Made by a program: the position numbers and the translations under genes
Part shown: piece by piece, positions 7,390 to 14,447 of the stretch
How the letters are laid out: the number at the start of each line of letters is the position of its first letter
How positions within the stretch are numbered: position 1 is the stretch's first letter
Notes under the pieces: model-generated
Database searches by the model: none
Told to the model about the DNA's origin: nothing
Seen by the model: only the letters and a program-made list of their open reading frames with translations
From: Flavobacterium sp. UBA7680
GTDB lineage: Bacteria > Bacteroidota > Bacteroidia > Flavobacteriales > Flavobacteriaceae
Reading direction: 5' to 3'
NCBI RefSeq assembly: GCF_002482975.1
Contig: NZ_DLHA01000043.1
Span: 1 to 40,459, forward strand
DNA length: 40,459 bases

Positions 7390-8352
7390 TTAATTTAAAA
7401 TAAGACTAATACTTCCAGATGAACAAGATGTACAAATTTCATCATCTTTTAATATTTGCCCACAATACAAACATTCTGAATTTCTATGTAATTTTCTATT
7501 ACGGATCCCTAATTTATCTAAAATAGATGATTCATTAATTTCTAATTTACAGAACTCACATTTTAACATTCTTATTTCATGGCCAATTGTTTCTTCAATT
7601 AATCTAAGTTGATTAAATTCAATGATAGGTTTTAAATAAATTATTGCAATATTTTTGCAAGATGGACACTCTGTTTTGTCTTTATGACTTGACTGTAAAA
7701 GTATTTGAGTCGTTTTTTCTTTTTGCAGAATAAAATTCTCGTTACCACTTGACGATTTCCATATCTCTTGATGAATCTCTAGTAACAATAATAATTTTTT
7801 ATCTAAATCGGTTTGTAAAGAAGCTGAAATTTTAGAAAGTTTTATGTGTTTTCCATCAAAAAAATGCTTTTTGTCAATTGCAAGCTCTTTTGAAAAAGAA
7901 ACAAGCATTGTGTAAAAATCACGTTGAATAATTTCTTTAATACTCTGCTTGTTCAATTGATTAAGCTCACAATGAGCTATTACATCTCTTGCTTTAGAGA
8001 TTGCAAATAAGATGTTTTTATGACTTGAGGTGCTTTCCGAAATTATTTGTGCTCTCAGTAAACTATTGTTAAAAGATATTACATCTGAATTTGGCTTGTT
8101 TTCTAATTGTTTAGATTCAGATATGGTTGATAATATTTTATTTGGATATAAAGTTCGTAAAGAATGTTTAAAATCGGGTTCTATTAGAATATATGTTGGG
8201 TTTATTTCGTATAGGATACCTTTTAATAATCTTTCACAACCTAATGCCAAATTAAAAGCTAATTGTATAATTTCGGTATCTGGGATATTAGTTTCAATTC
8301 TTCTAGAAACTTCTTTAAAGAATATGAAGCTATCATTTAAATAATTATTCAT
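7390..8352 (-). CDS. HEPN-like protein with C-terminal zinc-ribbon pairs
   Basis: The ATG at 8352 is preferred over the one at 8403 because it lies inside the upstream stop context (TATGAATAA), an 8-nt overlap typical of translational coupling; the protein is then 320 aa. The helical N-terminal part has LALGCERLLKGILYEINPT, like the first HEPN helix, and KARDVIAHCELN, where R122 and H127 form the RX4H motif used by HEPN ribonucleases. The C-terminal third carries four CxxC pairs (CPSC, CEFC, CLYC, CTSC), consistent with two zinc ribbons that could bind nucleic acid or protein. Known HEPN proteins often act as RNases in toxin-antitoxin, abortive-infection and CRISPR systems. Nuclease function here is inference. 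Confidence 0.6.
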   Translation of the reverse strand: MNNYLNDSFIFFKEVSRRIETNIPDTEIIQLAFNLALGCERLLKGILYEINPTYILIEPDFKHSLRTLYPNKILSTISESKQLENKPNSDVISFNNSLLRAQIISESTSSHKNILFAISKARDVIAHCELNQLNKQSIKEIIQRDFYTMLVSFSKELAIDKKHFFDGKHIKLSKISASLQTDLDKKLLLLLEIHQEIWKSSSGNENFILQKEKTTQILLQSSHKDKTECPSCKNIAIIYLKPIIEFNQLRLIEETIGHEIRMLKCEFCKLEINESSILDKLGIRNRKLHRNSECLYCGQILKDDEICTSCSSGSISLILN

Positions 8353-8995
8353 AATTTTTAGAGTCTTTAAATTGTTTTTTTGGAGTGTAAAATACTTTTC
8401 CATTTTTAAAAAAGTATCTAAAGTACCCTATCAATAGTATATGTACAATAATAACATAGATTGTGAAAAAATGAGGCTTTGAACAGTATTCGAATTGGAA
8501 GAATATAAAATTTTTGTCTAAAGAATTAAATAAATCTTTAAGCCATAAAAGAAACCATAATATAACGGTTAAGTCACTTAATAACATTGTTAGTTTTGAA
8601 ACAGAAAATCTATAAGGGGAAGTTGTAAAATGCTTACTATTTTTGTAAATTAAGTTCGAAGTTTCACTTTTGAACAAATCAAAATCTAATTCGTTTTCGT
8701 AGATTACCGCCATTGTTTCCCAATGTTCTTGCCAATATTTACTTCCTCTAACACTTAATGAAAATATTACATTATAAAGAAGACCTATTAAAGAAATAAA
8801 TATAAGATATTTTTCATCTACTTTAGATCCAAAATAACCAGCTAGAACAATTGCAATTGTTCCCCAGAAAAAAAGTGTTCGCTTCCAAAAATTTTCAATT
8901 TCAAATTTTCGTAATTCTAAAATTTTATCGTAAAGATTTATACCGTAAATTTCCTTTAAATTTTTAAATGTACATGGTATATTTTTGTTACTCAT
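8345..8995 (-). CDS. RipA-like four-helix membrane protein
   Basis: 216 residues with four predicted transmembrane helices (about 40-57, 63-81, 134-152 and 176-194). The segment FEIENFWKRTLFFWGTIA and, after helix 2, RGSKYWQEHWETM (83-95) closely follow the pattern I know from the RipA family of octameric membrane proteins. A soluble segment of about 45 residues separates helices 2 and 3. It is first in a two-gene unit; its stop overlaps the start of the HEPN-like gene. The tight pairing suggests a membrane component working with a nuclease-like partner. Confidence 0.7.
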   Translation of the reverse strand: MSNKNIPCTFKNLKEIYGINLYDKILELRKFEIENFWKRTLFFWGTIAIVLAGYFGSKVDEKYLIFISLIGLLYNVIFSLSVRGSKYWQEHWETMAVIYENELDFDLFKSETSNLIYKNSKHFTTSPYRFSVSKLTMLLSDLTVILWFLLWLKDLFNSLDKNFIFFQFEYCSKPHFFTIYVIIVHILLIGYFRYFFKNGKVFYTPKKQFKDSKNYE

Positions 8996-9218
8996 GGTTT
9001 TTGATCTATAAAGTAATTGTAATAAGTTTTTTTGACTTTTTACATATTTTATTTGCTAAAATATAATTTTGACTGGAAAAATAGTTTTAAAAATAAGATT
9101 TTATTTTTAAAAATTCAGGTATATGTATTCAAAAGTACTATTCTTGACATGAAATTCGCATCTATTCAAAAATAAATATTTCCAACCCCAACACCCCAAC
9201 AAATAAATTCTGATTTTG

Positions 9219-9226
9219 TATATTTG
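9219..9226 (+). promoter_or_regulatory. Putative -7 element upstream of pyrR
   Basis: TATATTTG matches the flavobacterial -7 consensus TAnnTTTG and lies 24 nt before the pyrR ATG at 9251. No TTG at the usual 17-23 nt upstream distance was found, so the promoter is only half supported. Confidence 0.4.
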
Positions 9227-9250
9227 CCCAACCAAACATTACAATTACTT

Positions 9251-9790
9251 ATGAGCCAAAAAGTATTACTTAATTCAAAAGAAGTTACTATCATACTCCA
9301 TCGTTTGGCTTGTCAGTTAATCGAAAAACATCTTGATTTCTCTGATACAATTTTAATCGGGATTCAGCCGAGAGGTGTTTATTTGGCTGAGCGTTTAAAA
9401 CAAATTTTAGAGAACGAATACCAAACTCCTGAAATTTCACTGGGATATCTTGATATTACTTTTTTTAGAGATGATTTCCGCAGAACCGATAAACCGCTTG
9501 AAGCCAATAAAACTCAGATAAATTTTATAGTCGAAGACAAAAAAGTCATTTTTATTGATGACGTTTTGTTTACCGGACGAAGCATTCGTTCTGCCTTAAC
9601 TGCAATTCAATCTTTTGGAAGACCTTCTGAAATTGAATTGTTAGTATTAATCGACAGACGTTTCAGCCGTAATTTACCAATTCAGCCTGATTACAGAGGC
9701 CGTCAGGTAGATGCAATTAATGGCGAAAAAGTAAAAGTGAGCTGGAAAGAAAATGATGGTGAAGATGTGGTTCACCTAGTGACAAATTAA
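9251..9790 (+). CDS. pyrR: PyrR-like bifunctional regulator / uracil phosphoribosyltransferase
   Basis: Phosphoribosyltransferase-fold protein of 179 aa. The ATG at 9251 (MSQKVLLNSKEVTIILHRLA) is chosen over the upstream non-ATG codon at 9224 because it matches the usual PyrR N-terminus. The PRPP-binding loop is VIFIDDVLFTGRSIRSAL. IGIQPRGVYLAERL and LIDRRFSRNLPIQPDYRGRQ match PyrR elements that also contact RNA or UMP. In Gram-positive bacteria PyrR regulates pyr genes by attenuation and has weak UPRTase activity. It lies directly upstream of pyrB, with a structured 149-nt spacer. Confidence 0.9.
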   Translation: MSQKVLLNSKEVTIILHRLACQLIEKHLDFSDTILIGIQPRGVYLAERLKQILENEYQTPEISLGYLDITFFRDDFRRTDKPLEANKTQINFIVEDKKVIFIDDVLFTGRSIRSALTAIQSFGRPSEIELLVLIDRRFSRNLPIQPDYRGRQVDAINGEKVKVSWKENDGEDVVHLVTN

Positions 9791-9939
9791 GTTTAATCGG
9801 TTAACCGGTTAATTGTTTAATCGGAAGGAACGATTAAACAATTGAAAAAATTAAAAAAGTTGAACCGTTAAATCGGTTAACTGTTAATCGTAAAGAAAGC
9901 GATTAAACGATTAAACAAATAAACAGTTAAACATTAAAC
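9791..9939 (+). promoter_or_regulatory. Hairpin-rich pyrR-pyrB spacer
   Basis: A perfect 13-bp stem, AATTGTTTAATCG (9811-9823) with its complement at 9831-9843, encloses a 7-nt loop. Downstream, TTAACTGTT (9877-9885) pairs with AACAGTTAA (9922-9930), and inside it TTAATCG pairs with CGATTAA (9900-9906). TTAACCGGTTAA (9801-9812) is a palindrome overlapping the first stem. Some structures are mutually exclusive and the last reaches within 10 nt of the pyrB ATG. No classic U tract follows the first stem. It could be an attenuator or translation switch, or just AT-rich palindromic repeats. Confidence 0.5.
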
Positions 9940-10866
9940 ATGAAAGAATTAAGCGTAAATCATTTATTAGGAATTAAATACATCAATGAGAATGATATTA
10001 ACCTGATTTTTGAAACGGCAGATCATTTTAAAGAAGTCATTAACCGACCAATTAAAAAAGTTCCTTCATTACGAGATATTACCATTGCCAATATTTTCTT
10101 CGAAAACAGTACCAGAACCAAACTTTCCTTTGAATTAGCGCAGAAACGTTTATCTGCAGATGTTATCAGTTTTTCTGCAGCGCAGTCATCGGTTAAAAAA
10201 GGAGAGACTTTGATTGATACTGTAAATAATATCCTTTCGATGAAAGTTGATATGGTTGTAATGCGCCACTCTAATCCCGGAGCGGCTTATTTTTTATCTA
10301 AAAATGTCAAAGCGAGTATCGTAAATGCCGGAGACGGTGCGCACGAACATCCAACTCAGGCTTTGTTAGACAGTTATTCTATCAGAGAAAAATTGGGCGA
10401 TGTTGCCGGAAAAAAAGTAGTTATTGTAGGTGATATTCTGCATTCGAGAGTTGCCTTATCCAACATATATGCTTTGCAAATGCAAGGCGCAGAAGTAAAA
10501 GTCTGCGGACCAAAAACACTGATTCCAAGATATATTGAATCTCTTGGTGTTACGGTTGAACCAAATTTGCGTAAGGCTTTAGAATGGTGTGATGTTGCGA
10601 ACATGCTTCGTGTACAAAACGAACGTATGGATGTAAACTTTTTCCCGTCAACACGTGAATACGCACAGCAATACGGAGTTGACAAACCGCTTTTAGATTC
10701 TCTTGGAAAAGAAATCGTAATCATGCACCCGGGACCCATTAACAGAGGAGTAGAGATTACTTCTGAAGTTGCTGATTCTGATCATTCTGTTATATTGAAT
10801 CAGGTAGAGAATGGTGTTGCGATTAGAATGGCGGTTATTTATTTATTAGCGTCTAAAATTCAATAA
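9940..10866 (+). CDS. pyrB: Aspartate carbamoyltransferase catalytic subunit
   Basis: Cytoplasmic enzyme condensing carbamoyl phosphate and aspartate to N-carbamoyl-aspartate, the first committed step of pyrimidine synthesis. Family motifs are FFENSTRTKLSFE (carbamoyl-phosphate-binding STRT), SSVKKGETL, VVMRHSNPGA, the HPTQALLDSYSI loop, VVIVGDILHSRVALSN and MHPGPINRGVEI. The length of 308 residues is standard and complete. It follows pyrR in the same direction, so the pair probably shares regulation by pyrimidine level. No regulatory subunit (pyrI) is seen in the window. Confidence 0.97.
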   Translation: MKELSVNHLLGIKYINENDINLIFETADHFKEVINRPIKKVPSLRDITIANIFFENSTRTKLSFELAQKRLSADVISFSAAQSSVKKGETLIDTVNNILSMKVDMVVMRHSNPGAAYFLSKNVKASIVNAGDGAHEHPTQALLDSYSIREKLGDVAGKKVVIVGDILHSRVALSNIYALQMQGAEVKVCGPKTLIPRYIESLGVTVEPNLRKALEWCDVANMLRVQNERMDVNFFPSTREYAQQYGVDKPLLDSLGKEIVIMHPGPINRGVEITSEVADSDHSVILNQVENGVAIRMAVIYLLASKIQ

Positions 10867-10875
10867 TACTGCATT

Positions 10876-11355
10876 TTGAGAGATACGCTGAAAATAATAA
10901 TCCTACTAGTTGGTTTTATATGTAAAGCGCAGGATGTTAATGAAATAAAAATAGATACTGTCTACAATAATTTATTAAACCGAACACCTAAAAATTTTAA
11001 AGTAGACGAAATTTCGAAACCAAATAATAGATTTTTTACTTTGGATTTGAATAGTATTGGTAGATTAGAAAGTATTTATCAGTTTCAGAATGAATTTAAA
11101 CTTAATGAAGCTGAAATTAACTGGCTCAATAAACAAATTGATCAAATTGCTTTGGCATTTTATTTAGAAGGAAACCCAATCTTGATAAGAAAAGTTGGTG
11201 GTTATGATGGATGCCCAAATGAAAATGTTTACACGGAAACTATAAAAAGAAAAAAGGTAACGATCTTAAACTTTTGCTTTACTTGTTCTGGTGCAGGAAA
11301 ATTAGATAAGTTTATTCAAATTTTTAATAATAGAACAAATTCGTTATTGAAATAA
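10876..11355 (+). CDS. Secreted protein of unknown function, TTG start
   Basis: 159 residues beginning 9 nt after the pyrB stop. The reading frame has a stop at 10864 and no ATG before the hydrophobic signal segment (RDTLKIIILLVGFICKAQ), so TTG at 10876 is the likely start. A cleavage site after KAQ would release a mature protein of about 140 aa. GGYDGCPNENVYTE and NFCFTCSGAG hold three of its cysteines. No family is recognised. Short spacing suggests co-transcription with pyrB, though functional linkage is doubtful. Confidence 0.6.
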   Translation: MRDTLKIIILLVGFICKAQDVNEIKIDTVYNNLLNRTPKNFKVDEISKPNNRFFTLDLNSIGRLESIYQFQNEFKLNEAEINWLNKQIDQIALAFYLEGNPILIRKVGGYDGCPNENVYTETIKRKKVTILNFCFTCSGAGKLDKFIQIFNNRTNSLLK

Positions 11356-11359
11356 ACGA

Positions 11360-11387
11360 GGGCTTCGACTTCGCTCAGCCTGACAAA
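11360..11387. repeat. Half-copy of the TGTCA/CTGACA palindromic element
   Basis: GGGCTTCGACTTCGCTCAGC followed by CTGACAAA matches the right arm of the elements at 63-134 and 12875-12940; the left arm is missing. Confidence 0.65.
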
Positions 11388-11479
11388 CTTGAAACCTAAA
11401 ACTTGAAACAACAAGAAAAAAACTTCGTACCTTAGCGCTCTGAAAAATCAATTTTTATATTAGCCCCACAAATTATAAA

Positions 11480-11812
11480 ATGAAAGTAGATCAAAAAGGA
11501 CATACCGTTACCATAAAAGATACGCAAGGCGATTTTAATGGCTTTGTAGAAAAAGTAACGCAGCAGTTTAAAACCTTTGAAAAACAAAATATTATAATCG
11601 ATTTGTCGTCAGATTCTGAATTGACGGAAAATGATTTGAAAGTTTTTTTACCGCTGGTTAAGCTTCAGAAAAAAGCAAAAAAATCGTTTGTAATTGTAGC
11701 TTCTGATCTTGATTTTAATGCTGTTTCAGATAAATTGGTTGTTGTTCCTTCTCTTTTAGAAGCGCACGATATTATCGAAATGGAGGAAATTGAAAGAGAC
11801 TTAGGGTTTTAA
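11480..11812 (+). CDS. STAS-domain-like small protein upstream of rnz
   Basis: 110 residues with an alternating strand/helix pattern like SpoIIAA/STAS domains: an N-terminal hairpin (KGHTVTIKDTQGDF), IIIDLSSDSELTENDL, a helix with KLQKKAKKSFVIVAS, and SLLEAHDIIEMEEIERDL at the end. The position corresponding to a phosphorylatable Ser/Thr is not obvious. It precedes rnz by 98 nt and faces the same way, an arrangement I associate with flavobacterial genomes. Role unknown, perhaps a partner or regulator. Confidence 0.6.
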   Translation: MKVDQKGHTVTIKDTQGDFNGFVEKVTQQFKTFEKQNIIIDLSSDSELTENDLKVFLPLVKLQKKAKKSFVIVASDLDFNAVSDKLVVVPSLLEAHDIIEMEEIERDLGF

Positions 11813-11825
11813 TTTTAGATTTCTG

Positions 11826-11912
11826 ATTTTAGATTTTAGATTTTTTTTAATGCTAAATCTAAAATGTTTTTATCTATGTAGAATCTAAAATCAACAATCT
11901 AAAATCTAAAAT
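11826..11912 (+). promoter_or_regulatory. 17-bp inverted repeat overlapping the rnz start codon
   Basis: ATTTTAGATTTTAGATT at 11826-11842 is the exact reverse complement of 11896-11912. The 3' arm ends with the first two bases of the rnz ATG (11911-11913). A 24-nt stretch at 11882-11905 recurs identically at 12969-12992, just upstream of pdxH. The stem is AT-only apart from two G-C pairs, so its strength is modest. Confidence 0.5.
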
Positions 11913-12816
11913 GAAATTAACTATACTTGGCTGTTATGCCGCAACTCCCAGAACACTTACTAATCCGACTTCACAGGTTTTAGAAATTAAAAATCGTTTG
12001 TTTTTAATTGATTGTGGAGAAGGAACTCAGGTTCAGCTTCGAAAGAATAAGATTAAATTTTCAAAAATTAATCACATCTTTATTTCGCATCTTCATGGAG
12101 ATCATCTTTATGGATTAATTGGAACTATTTCGACTTTTTCTCTTTTGGGAAGAACGACCGATTTGCATATTTATGGACCAAAAGGAATTAAGGAACTTAT
12201 TCTGCTTCAATTAAAATTGACAGAATCCTGGACGACATATAATTTGTTTTTCCACGAATTAGAGTCGAAGGAAAGTGAGGTTATTTTTGAAGATAATCGT
12301 GTCATTGTAAAAACGATTCCGTTGAAACATCGTGTTTATACGAATGGCTATTTATTTCAGGAAAAACCGGGAGAACGAAAGTTAAATGTCGAAGCGGCTC
12401 AGCATTATAATATTCATACAGCTTATTATCAAAAAATAAAAAACGGAGGGAACGTTACGCTTGACGACGGAACTGTAATTGAGAACGAAAAATTATCTTT
12501 TGACCCAATTCCGGCAATGAGTTATGCTTTTTGTTCGGATACGGTTTATAATGAAGATGTGATTCCGATTATAGAAAATGCCGATGTTTTGTACCACGAA
12601 TCTACTTTTTTAGAGTCTGAAGCTCCTTTGGCACAAAAAACACTGCATTCAACAGCAAAAGAAGCGGCCAGAATCGCTTTAAAAGCAAATGTGAAGCATT
12701 TGGTTTTAGGTCATTATTCAACTCGTTACGACGGAATTGAACGTTTTAAAGAAGAAGCCGAAGAAATTTTCCCAAATGTTATTTTGGGAGATGATGGGTT
12801 AAGCTTTGAATTTTAA
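11911..12816 (+). CDS. rnz: Ribonuclease Z
   Basis: Metallo-beta-lactamase-fold endonuclease of the ElaC/RNase Z family, which trims tRNA 3' ends. 301 residues, standard short form. Zinc ligands lie in FISHLHGDHLYGLIG (HxHxDH), with FCSDT, LYHESTFLE and VLGHYSTRYDGIERF supplying the remaining ligands and the catalytic loop. The N-terminus MKLTILGCYAATPRTLTNPT is canonical, fixing the ATG at 11911. Cytoplasmic. The upstream STAS-like gene may share its transcript; the inverted repeat at its start suggests possible translational control. Confidence 0.95.
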   Translation: MKLTILGCYAATPRTLTNPTSQVLEIKNRLFLIDCGEGTQVQLRKNKIKFSKINHIFISHLHGDHLYGLIGTISTFSLLGRTTDLHIYGPKGIKELILLQLKLTESWTTYNLFFHELESKESEVIFEDNRVIVKTIPLKHRVYTNGYLFQEKPGERKLNVEAAQHYNIHTAYYQKIKNGGNVTLDDGTVIENEKLSFDPIPAMSYAFCSDTVYNEDVIPIIENADVLYHESTFLESEAPLAQKTLHSTAKEAARIALKANVKHLVLGHYSTRYDGIERFKEEAEEIFPNVILGDDGLSFEF

Positions 12817-12874
12817 TATAAGGTTCTAAGTGACTGAGGTACTAAGATTCTAAGTTTAGTAACGTGACAACGCA

Positions 12875-12940
12875 TGTCACCCTGAGCGCAGTCGAAGGGC
12901 TTTTGTAGCACGAGGGGCTTCGACTTCGCTCAGCCTGACA
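12875..12940. repeat. Full copy of the TGTCA/CTGACA palindromic element
   Basis: TGTCACCCTGAGCGCAGTCG, then AAGG, pairs with CTTCGACTTCGCTCAGCCTG, then ACA, around a short loop. It is homologous to 63-134, with sequence differences in the loop and compensating changes in the stem. Confidence 0.75.
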
Positions 12941-13000
12941 AACTGAAACCTGAAACAAAAAAATCTAAAATCTAAAATCAACAATCTAAAATAATAAATC

Positions 13001-13645
13001 ATGAGTGATTTAAGCAATTATAGAAAATCTTACGAAAAGAGTGAATTATTAGAAACTAATATTCCCGAAGATCCAATTAACCTTTTTAACCGCTGGTTTC
13101 ATGAAGTGGAAGATTTTGGCGGAAACGGTGAAGTAAACGCTATGACTGTTTCAACAATTGGCTTGGATGGATTTCCAAAATCTCGTGTGGTTTTATTAAA
13201 GAAATTTTCTGAAGAAGGATTTATATTTTACACGAATTATGAATCTGAAAAGGGAAAAGCTATTACGGCAAACCCAAACGTTTGTTTGTCGTTTTTTTGG
13301 CAGGAAATGGAACGTCAGGTTATTATAAAAGGAATTGCGCAGAAAACTTCTGAAATTATTTCTGATAACTATTTTGATTCCCGACCAGACGGAAGTAAGC
13401 TTGGAGCGATTGTTTCGCATCAAAGTGAAGTTATTCCGTCGAGAACTTTTTTAGAAGAGAATTTAAAGAAACTGGAAGCTGAATTTGAAGGAAAACCAAT
13501 TCCAAGACCTGAAAATTGGGGTGGATTTATTGTAACGCCGCTGCAAGTAGAATTTTGGCAGGGAAGACCTAACAGATTACATGACAGAATTCGATATACA
13601 AGCCAGTCTGATTTTTCATGGAAGATTGACCGTTTATCGTCATAA
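13001..13645 (+). CDS. pdxH: Pyridoxamine 5'-phosphate oxidase
   Basis: FMN-dependent oxidase making pyridoxal 5'-phosphate from pyridoxine or pyridoxamine phosphate. 214 residues, the usual size. Diagnostic segments: AMTVSTIGLDGFPKSRVVLLK, GFIFYTNYESEKGKAI (FMN contacts), VCLSFFWQEMERQVIIKG, ASHQSEVIPSR-like IVSHQSEVIPSR, and the C-terminal WGGFIVTPLQVEFWQGRPNR with RLHDRIRY. The ATG at 13001 gives MSDLSNYRKSYEKSELLE, the expected N-terminus. Cytoplasmic. It sits 184 nt after rnz, behind a repeat, so it is probably transcribed separately. Confidence 0.96.
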   Translation: MSDLSNYRKSYEKSELLETNIPEDPINLFNRWFHEVEDFGGNGEVNAMTVSTIGLDGFPKSRVVLLKKFSEEGFIFYTNYESEKGKAITANPNVCLSFFWQEMERQVIIKGIAQKTSEIISDNYFDSRPDGSKLGAIVSHQSEVIPSRTFLEENLKKLEAEFEGKPIPRPENWGGFIVTPLQVEFWQGRPNRLHDRIRYTSQSDFSWKIDRLSS

Positions 13646-13699
13646 TTGTAAGATTTTTATATTATTTTAAAAAATTTTAATGTATTTCGTCGATTATTT

Positions 13700-13730
13700 T
13701 TGTAGTTTACCGACAAATTGAATACGTTTG
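13700..13730 (+). promoter_or_regulatory. Flavobacterial promoter for the CAP-domain lipoprotein
   Basis: TTG (13700-13702), exactly 20 nt, then TACGTTTG (13723-13730), a full consensus match. The transcript would start about 80 nt before the ATG at 13819. Confidence 0.6.
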
Positions 13731-13818
13731 GACAATAAAACAGAGAAAAATTGTCACATAATAATTTTTAAAGAATTTGCCCCAACATTTACTTTAAAGC
13801 ATTAAACTACTACAGATT

Positions 13819-14319
13819 ATGAAAAAGATTATGTGCGCCATGGTGTTCATTGTGATATCTATCACAATGAACTCATGCTCTGCCGATGGCGCCGAAGGGA
13901 ATGAAAGTAGTACTTCAACAGAACAAGTAATTACTGACTACAACTATAATGCATCTGAATTGGAAACAATGCAGTTAATAAACGATTACAGAGTAAGTAT
14001 CGGCTTAAATGCATTAGAAAAAATCAATCACATTTCTTATAAGTGCGAAGAGCACAACAAATACATGATCGACAATAATGTTGTTAATCATAATGATTTT
14101 GTGTCTCGTTCTAACAATATTATGAGCGTTCTTGGTGCCAAAAAAGTAGGCGAGAATGTTGCTTATAACTACAAAACATCTGCAGCAGCAGTAAAATCAT
14201 GGCTGGAAAGCCAAGGTCATAGAGAAAATATAGAAGGAAATTATACGCATTTTGGTATTTCAATTACTACAGATGCTTCTGGAAAAAAATATTACACAAA
14301 TATATTTGCTAAAATTTAA
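13819..14319 (+). CDS. CAP (SCP/PR1, YkwD-like) domain lipoprotein
   Basis: 166 residues. A signal segment (MKKIMCAMVFIVISITMNS) runs into a cysteine pair (SCSADG), consistent with a lipobox at NSC and export to an envelope membrane. The CAP domain covers about residues 48-165: LETMQLINDYRVSIGLNAL, YKCEEHNKYMIDNNVVNHND, GENVAYNYKT, VKSWLESQGHRENIEG and THFGISITTD. The H and E residues of the CAP cavity are present (NHND, GENV, GHRENI). Enzymatic role is uncertain, as for most bacterial CAP proteins. It has its own promoter and is followed by a terminator. Confidence 0.88.
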   Translation: MKKIMCAMVFIVISITMNSCSADGAEGNESSTSTEQVITDYNYNASELETMQLINDYRVSIGLNALEKINHISYKCEEHNKYMIDNNVVNHNDFVSRSNNIMSVLGAKKVGENVAYNYKTSAAAVKSWLESQGHRENIEGNYTHFGISITTDASGKKYYTNIFAKI

Positions 14320-14386
14320 ATGTGAACATTTGAACACTGGTTGGTTAGTTTTCGTTGCATTCTTGAGTTGCAGCGTTGTTTTTTTA

Positions 14387-14419
14387 AAAAAGCTGTCTAT
14401 GAATAATAGACAGCTTTTT
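14387..14419. terminator. Rho-independent terminator between convergent genes
   Basis: AAAAAGCTGTCTAT, a 5-nt loop, then ATAGACAGCTTTTT: a 14-bp stem with A/T tails. It can end both the CAP lipoprotein transcript (plus) and the adhesin-operon transcript (minus). Confidence 0.85.
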
Positions 14420-14447
14420 AATTATAGATTGGTTTGGTTTTTACAAT

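Noticed and set aside
9811..9843. Classic rho-independent terminator between pyrR and pyrB
   Set aside because: The stem is strong but is followed by an A-rich sequence on the coding strand, not a U tract.
10374..10739. 121-aa minus-strand ORF within pyrB
   Set aside because: Antisense to a complete, well-conserved pyrB; codon pattern belongs to the plus strand.
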